NCBI GenBank assembly: GCA_964396845.1
Contig: CAYNGH010000155.1
Location: 1 to 7,847 of the forward strand
Source: CAYNGH01 sp964396845
GTDB lineage: Bacteria; Vulcanimicrobiota; JAJTBE01; CAYNGH01
Direction: 5' to 3'
Length of the DNA stretch: 7,847 nt
The translations under genes were made by a program, and so were the position numbers. Shown piece by piece: positions 4,676 through 7,847 of this stretch. Each line of letters starts with the position of its first letter. Within the stretch, counting starts at the first letter, position 1. Below the pieces are notes generated by a model. That model was not told where the DNA came from and searched no databases. It saw only the letters and a list, made by a program, of their open reading frames with translations.

Positions 4676-6972
4676 ATGGAAAACACGGCAGTAGAAGAAA
4701 GAAAAATTGACTCTGAAGAAATCAAGGTTCAGCGCGTTGGGGACAAGGTTATCGTTTCCGGCGAGGTTGCAGGGCGCACCATGTCCTTNNNNNNNNNNTC
4801 GAATCGGGACACCTGGCAAAACAGGCCAACGGAGCTGTGGTCTGTCGCTATGGCGACACCCTGATGCTATGCACCGCCACCATGTCGGGAAGACCCCGGG
4901 AAGGGATCGACTTCTTCCCCTTGATGGTGGACTTTGAAGAAAAAATGTACGCTGCGGGCAAGATTCCCGGCGGATTTTTCAAGCGGGAAGGCCGTCCCTC
5001 GGAAAAAGCAGTCATCAGTGGCCGGCAGATTGATCGGCCCCTTCGTCCTCTTTTTCCCCAGGGAATGAGGCATGAAGTGCAGGTAGTCTGCACGGTTCTT
5101 TCTGCAGACCAGGAAAACGATCCCGACGTAGTGGGCATGATCGGCGCGTCTGCAGCTTTGACCATATCAGGGATCCCCTGGAACGGCCCCATCGGCGGGG
5201 TTCGTGTGGGGATAATGGACGATGATTTCATCGTGAACCCCACCCTTCAGGAGCTGGTGGATTCAAAACTGAATCTGGTCATCGCCGGCACCAGGGATTC
5301 CATAATGATGGTGGAGGCTGCTTCTCGGGAAGTGACCAACGACCAGCTTTTGCAGGCCCTGAAAATCGGCCACGAAAACATCAAAAAGATCGTGAAAATG
5401 ATCGACACTCTCAAAGCCGAGTGTGGCAAGGAAACCATCGAAGTGCCCCTGTGCCTTCCCGATGAAACTCTGGGCAAGTTTATGCACGAGCATCTTTACG
5501 ATGACATTGCAAAGGCCATGCGCATCATCGAGAAAAAACAGCGGGAGGAGGCTCTGAATCAAGTTAACCGGGAGAAGGCCATATCTATCCTGGATGGGTT
5601 GGACATTCCCGAGAAGGATCACCTGATGGAGATCCTCGCCGACGACAAGAACAAGGACTTTGAGAAGGTCTTCAAGGCCATAGAAGAAAAAGAGCTTCCC
5701 CGGATGATCGTGGTGGACAACCTTCGCCCCGACGGCCGTCAGCATGACGAGATCCGTCCCATCACCTGCGAGGTGGCGGTGTTGCCCAGGACTCATGGTT
5801 CAGGGCTTTTCACCAGAGGTCAGACTCAGGTTCTCTCCAGCGTGACCCTGGCCCCCATGAGCGAAGGCCAGACCATTGACGGCCTCGGCATCGAAGAAGT
5901 CAAACGGTATATGCATCAATACAACTTCCCCCCGTATTCTGTGGGAGAGGTTAAATTCATGCGGGGGCCAAGCCGTCGGGACATCGGTCATGGCAACCTG
6001 GCGGAACGGGCTGTGGAGCCTATGATTCCCGACGAGGACGAATTCCCCTATGCCATCCGCATAGTATCGGAAGTTTTGGAATCCAACGGTTCATCATCGA
6101 TGGCTTCAATATGCGCATCGACCCTGAGCCTGATGGACGCGGGAGTTCCTCTGGTCAAACCCGTTGCAGGAATCGCCATGGGGTTGATATTTCACGGTGA
6201 CGACTTCAAGGTTCTCACCGACATTCAGGGGATGGAAGACGCCTTAGGAGAGATGGACTTCAAGGTGGCTGGCACCCGGGATGGTATAACCGCAATGCAG
6301 ATGGACATCAAGGTGGCCGGCATATCCATCGAGATAATGCGCCAGGCCATGGATCAGGCGGAAAAGGCCCGGCTGTTCATTCTGGACAAAATCCATGAGA
6401 TTCTCCCGGAACCCAGAGCTGAGCTTTCCCCCTATGCACCAAGGATCTTCACCATGGTCATCGATCCTGACAAGATCCGCGAGGTAATCGGCCCCGGCGG
6501 AAAGATTATCCACAAGATAATCGACGAAACCGGATGCAAGATCGACATCGAGAACGACGGCACCATATATATCGCCTCCAACAACCTGGATATGGCGGAA
6601 AAAGCCCAGAAGATGATCGAAGTGATCATCAGTGAACCCCAGGTGGGGGAAGTCTATCTGGGCAAGGTGGTTCGGATTACCGATTTTGGTGCATTCATCG
6701 AGTTGAAACCCGGCAAGGACGGGATGATTCACATCTCGGACATGGCTACTGGCCGGGTCAACAAAGTGACTGACGTTATGAAAATCGGCGATGAAATCCC
6801 CGTGGAGATCAATGAAATCGACAACCTGGGGCGGATTAATCTCAAGAATCCCGATGTGGAAAAAGAGAGAAAAGCCCTGGGCATTGAAAAGCCCGAAAGA
6901 AGCCGGGGCGGTCGCAGTAGCGGTGGCCCCAGGCGTGGCGGCGGTGGCGGCAGGGATCGCAACCGGCGATAA
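4676..6972 (+). CDS. pnp: Polynucleotide phosphorylase (interrupted only by an assembly gap)
   Basis: PNPase degrades RNA from the 3' end with phosphate, releasing nucleoside diphosphates, and can run in reverse; it acts in the cytoplasm as a trimer in mRNA turnover. Ten Ns at 4789-4798 put the two parts in different frames. Joining ...TCCTT to TCGAA with one shared T restores TMSFESGHLAKQANGAV and a 761-residue protein (E. coli: 711). On that numbering, the first RNase PH domain holds FFKREGRPSE (97-106). A helical domain follows, then the second RNase PH domain with RTHGSGLFTRGQTQ (368-381) and catalytic Asp518, Asp524 and Lys526 in DALGEMDFK. Next come a KH domain with GPGG (602-605) and an S1 domain (about 654-719). 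An Arg/Gly-rich tail (738-761) and a short N-terminal extension explain the extra length. ATG 4676 follows AGGTGA (4662-4667); GTG 4664 lies inside that site. The gene follows rpsO and is probably cotranscribed with it. Confidence 0.97.
4789..4798. other. Assembly gap (10 Ns) inside pnp
   Basis: A run of ten unknown bases splits the beginning of pnp. The left side ends ATGTCCTT and the right side begins TCGAATCG. The PNPase family has a fixed spacing here (T-x-[ST]-x-E-[ST]-G), which fits only if the sides overlap by a single T. The gap length is therefore a placeholder and no sequence is probably missing. Any gene call starting at ATG 4837 is an artefact of this gap. Confidence 0.95.
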
Positions 6973-6995
6973 CATCAACATTCGATATTATCAAG

Positions 6996-7030
6996 AAGAA
7001 GCGTATTCGTGCAATATGCTTCTTTTTTTT
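6996..7030 (+). terminator. Strong intrinsic terminator after pnp
   Basis: Bases 6996-7007 pair with 7013-7024 (AAGAAGC with GCTTCTT, then one G-U pair and four A-T pairs) around the five-base loop CGTGC. Eight Ts run from 7023 to 7030. It lies 24 bases after the pnp stop and closes the rpsO-pnp unit. Confidence 0.92.
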
Positions 7031-7098
7031 GAGGGATTGAAGGGATAATAATTACTGACTTGAAATGTATTGAGCAATATTTTATAGGAGGAATGCAT

Positions 7099-7847
7099 AT
7101 GAAACGATTTACCACACTGCTTGCACTGCTGATGGTGGTGGCCTTGTCGGCGGTATTCATGTTCGCCGGCTGTTCATCCTCATCGGATGATGCGGCGCCG
7201 ACCCCGGAACCCACCACCGGCCCCGGACGGATTATGGGAGTAATCACCGATGAATCAGGAGTGCCCTTGAGAGGCGCAACGGTTTCTCTCAGCCACAGCG
7301 GAGTTCAAAGCTCCGATGTCATCGACAGGAACCTTGTGAACACCGATGAGAACGGCGCGTTTATATTCGAAGACCTGTCAACGGGAATTCAATACAGCGT
7401 CACGGTTCGTTATGACGGCAGGGTCACCGTGGTGACCATGATTGAGCTTACCGAGGAGATTACAGAAAAAGCCTTCAAACTGTTTCTGCCCATGGGCGAG
7501 GGCACTGCATCTTTTTCCATGCCTTCGGGAGCATCTCTTAACACTCCCGTCCGCACCGGCAGGGATGTGGAGCTGACCTGGAATATGGGGAGGACTTCTT
7601 CTTTGAACTTCCACTCCAACATTCTCTACCGCAAGGCCACACCCACGGTGTCCACCGACGATAAGCTGGTTTTTGAAACCACATCGGTTGTGGAGCTTTC
7701 CACCACCGACACCTTTCCTTCCGAGGGGCGCTGGTATTACCGTCTTTTCACCTGCTACATGGTGGACGGCTACAACATCAAGGTCATGCTGGGATCCAAC
7801 GAGGTTCAGGCATACCTGGACAAATACGTGTTTGGAATGCGCTGGGA
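7099..7847 (+). CDS. Lipoprotein with carboxypeptidase-regulatory-like and FN3-like domains (3' end outside window)
   Basis: The frame stays open from ATG 7099 to the window end (249 full codons, no stop), so the gene is cut by the window. The product begins MKRFTTLLALLMVV and has a hydrophobic signal ending in FAGC. Cys25 is the likely lipid-modified residue, although Phe at position -3 of the lipobox is less usual than Leu. A Ser/Asp/Pro/Thr linker follows. Residues 45-115 resemble a carboxypeptidase regulatory-like beta-sandwich (GVITDESGVPLRGATVSL, then TDENGAFIFEDL). About 135-245 resembles a fibronectin type III module (ELTW, then WYYRLF and SNEVQAY). Such proteins usually sit on the cell surface, in adhesion or glycan binding. 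AGGAGG (7086-7091) is seven bases before ATG 7099; the in-frame ATG at 7093 is too close to it. I see no consensus promoter in 7031-7085, though a terminator lies just upstream. A precise function cannot be given. Confidence 0.85.
   Translation, partial: MKRFTTLLALLMVVALSAVFMFAGCSSSSDDAAPTPEPTTGPGRIMGVITDESGVPLRGATVSLSHSGVQSSDVIDRNLVNTDENGAFIFEDLSTGIQYSVTVRYDGRVTVVTMIELTEEITEKAFKLFLPMGEGTASFSMPSGASLNTPVRTGRDVELTWNMGRTSSLNFHSNILYRKATPTVSTDDKLVFETTSVVELSTTDTFPSEGRWYYRLFTCYMVDGYNIKVMLGSNEVQAYLDKYVFGMRW

Noticed and set aside
5263..5796. Minus-strand open frame of 177 codons opposite pnp
   Set aside because: It is antisense to conserved PNPase sequence, with no recognisable protein pattern.
4837..6972. 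Separate 711-codon gene beginning at ATG 4837
   Set aside because: This is the bulk of pnp. Conserved PNPase residues continue upstream to 4801 in the same frame, and the split is caused by the N gap.
6244..6981. Minus-strand open frame of 245 codons opposite pnp
   Set aside because: It is a shadow of pnp codon bias. The + strand encodes unmistakable KH, S1 and RNase PH domains, and the minus frame shows no domain or credible start.
7037..7088. Promoter before the lipoprotein gene (TTGAAG or TTGAAA as -35)
   Set aside because: No -10 box lies at an acceptable spacing; the best candidate, TATAGG, overlaps the Shine-Dalgarno.

Overview
The window is an ordinary bacterial chromosome segment with all genes on the + strand and G+C close to one half by eye. 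It shows Shine-Dalgarno-led starts, including one TTG start, several intrinsic terminators, and the conserved rpsO-pnp pair. A run of ten Ns at 4789-4798 marks a scaffold join, which suggests a draft or metagenome-derived assembly. The proteins do not fix the phylum. The amidase with copper-amine-oxidase-like repeats resembles Firmicutes-type and deep-branching candidate-phylum cell-wall enzymes, but I would not name a lineage.

Layout. 1) 12-2450: a secreted N-acetylmuramoyl-L-alanine amidase, closed by a strong intrinsic terminator at 2477-2501. 2) 2577-3002: a small membrane-anchored, highly charged protein with its own extended -10 promoter, followed by a probable terminator. 3) 3139-4056: an unrecognised membrane protein with two N-terminal helices and a large, probably extracytoplasmic domain, starting at TTG. 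4) 4195-4458: rpsO (ribosomal protein S15), with a good promoter and a structured leader that may carry S15 autoregulation. 5) 4459-4675: a spacer with extensive RNA structure, including a 14-bp compound stem that ends in a weak T-rich tract. 6) 4676-6972: pnp (polynucleotide phosphorylase), split only by the N gap, with a strong terminator at 6996-7030. 7) 7099 to the window end: an incomplete lipoprotein with a carboxypeptidase-regulatory-like domain and an FN3-like region.

How the genes work together. rpsO-pnp is a classic translation and RNA-turnover unit; in enterobacteria both genes control their own expression through the leader and intergenic RNA, and this sequence offers comparable candidate structures. 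The amidase, the two unrecognised membrane proteins and the lipoprotein all act at or beyond the membrane, but terminators and separate promoters give no evidence that they form one operon.

I found no mobile element, CRISPR array, tRNA, rRNA or obviously new multi-gene system. The points most worth a second look are the rpsO leader (a hairpin loop complementary to its own Shine-Dalgarno), the rpsO-pnp spacer, the likely artefactual N gap, the Arg/Gly-rich tail of PNPase, and the unrecognised two-helix membrane protein.
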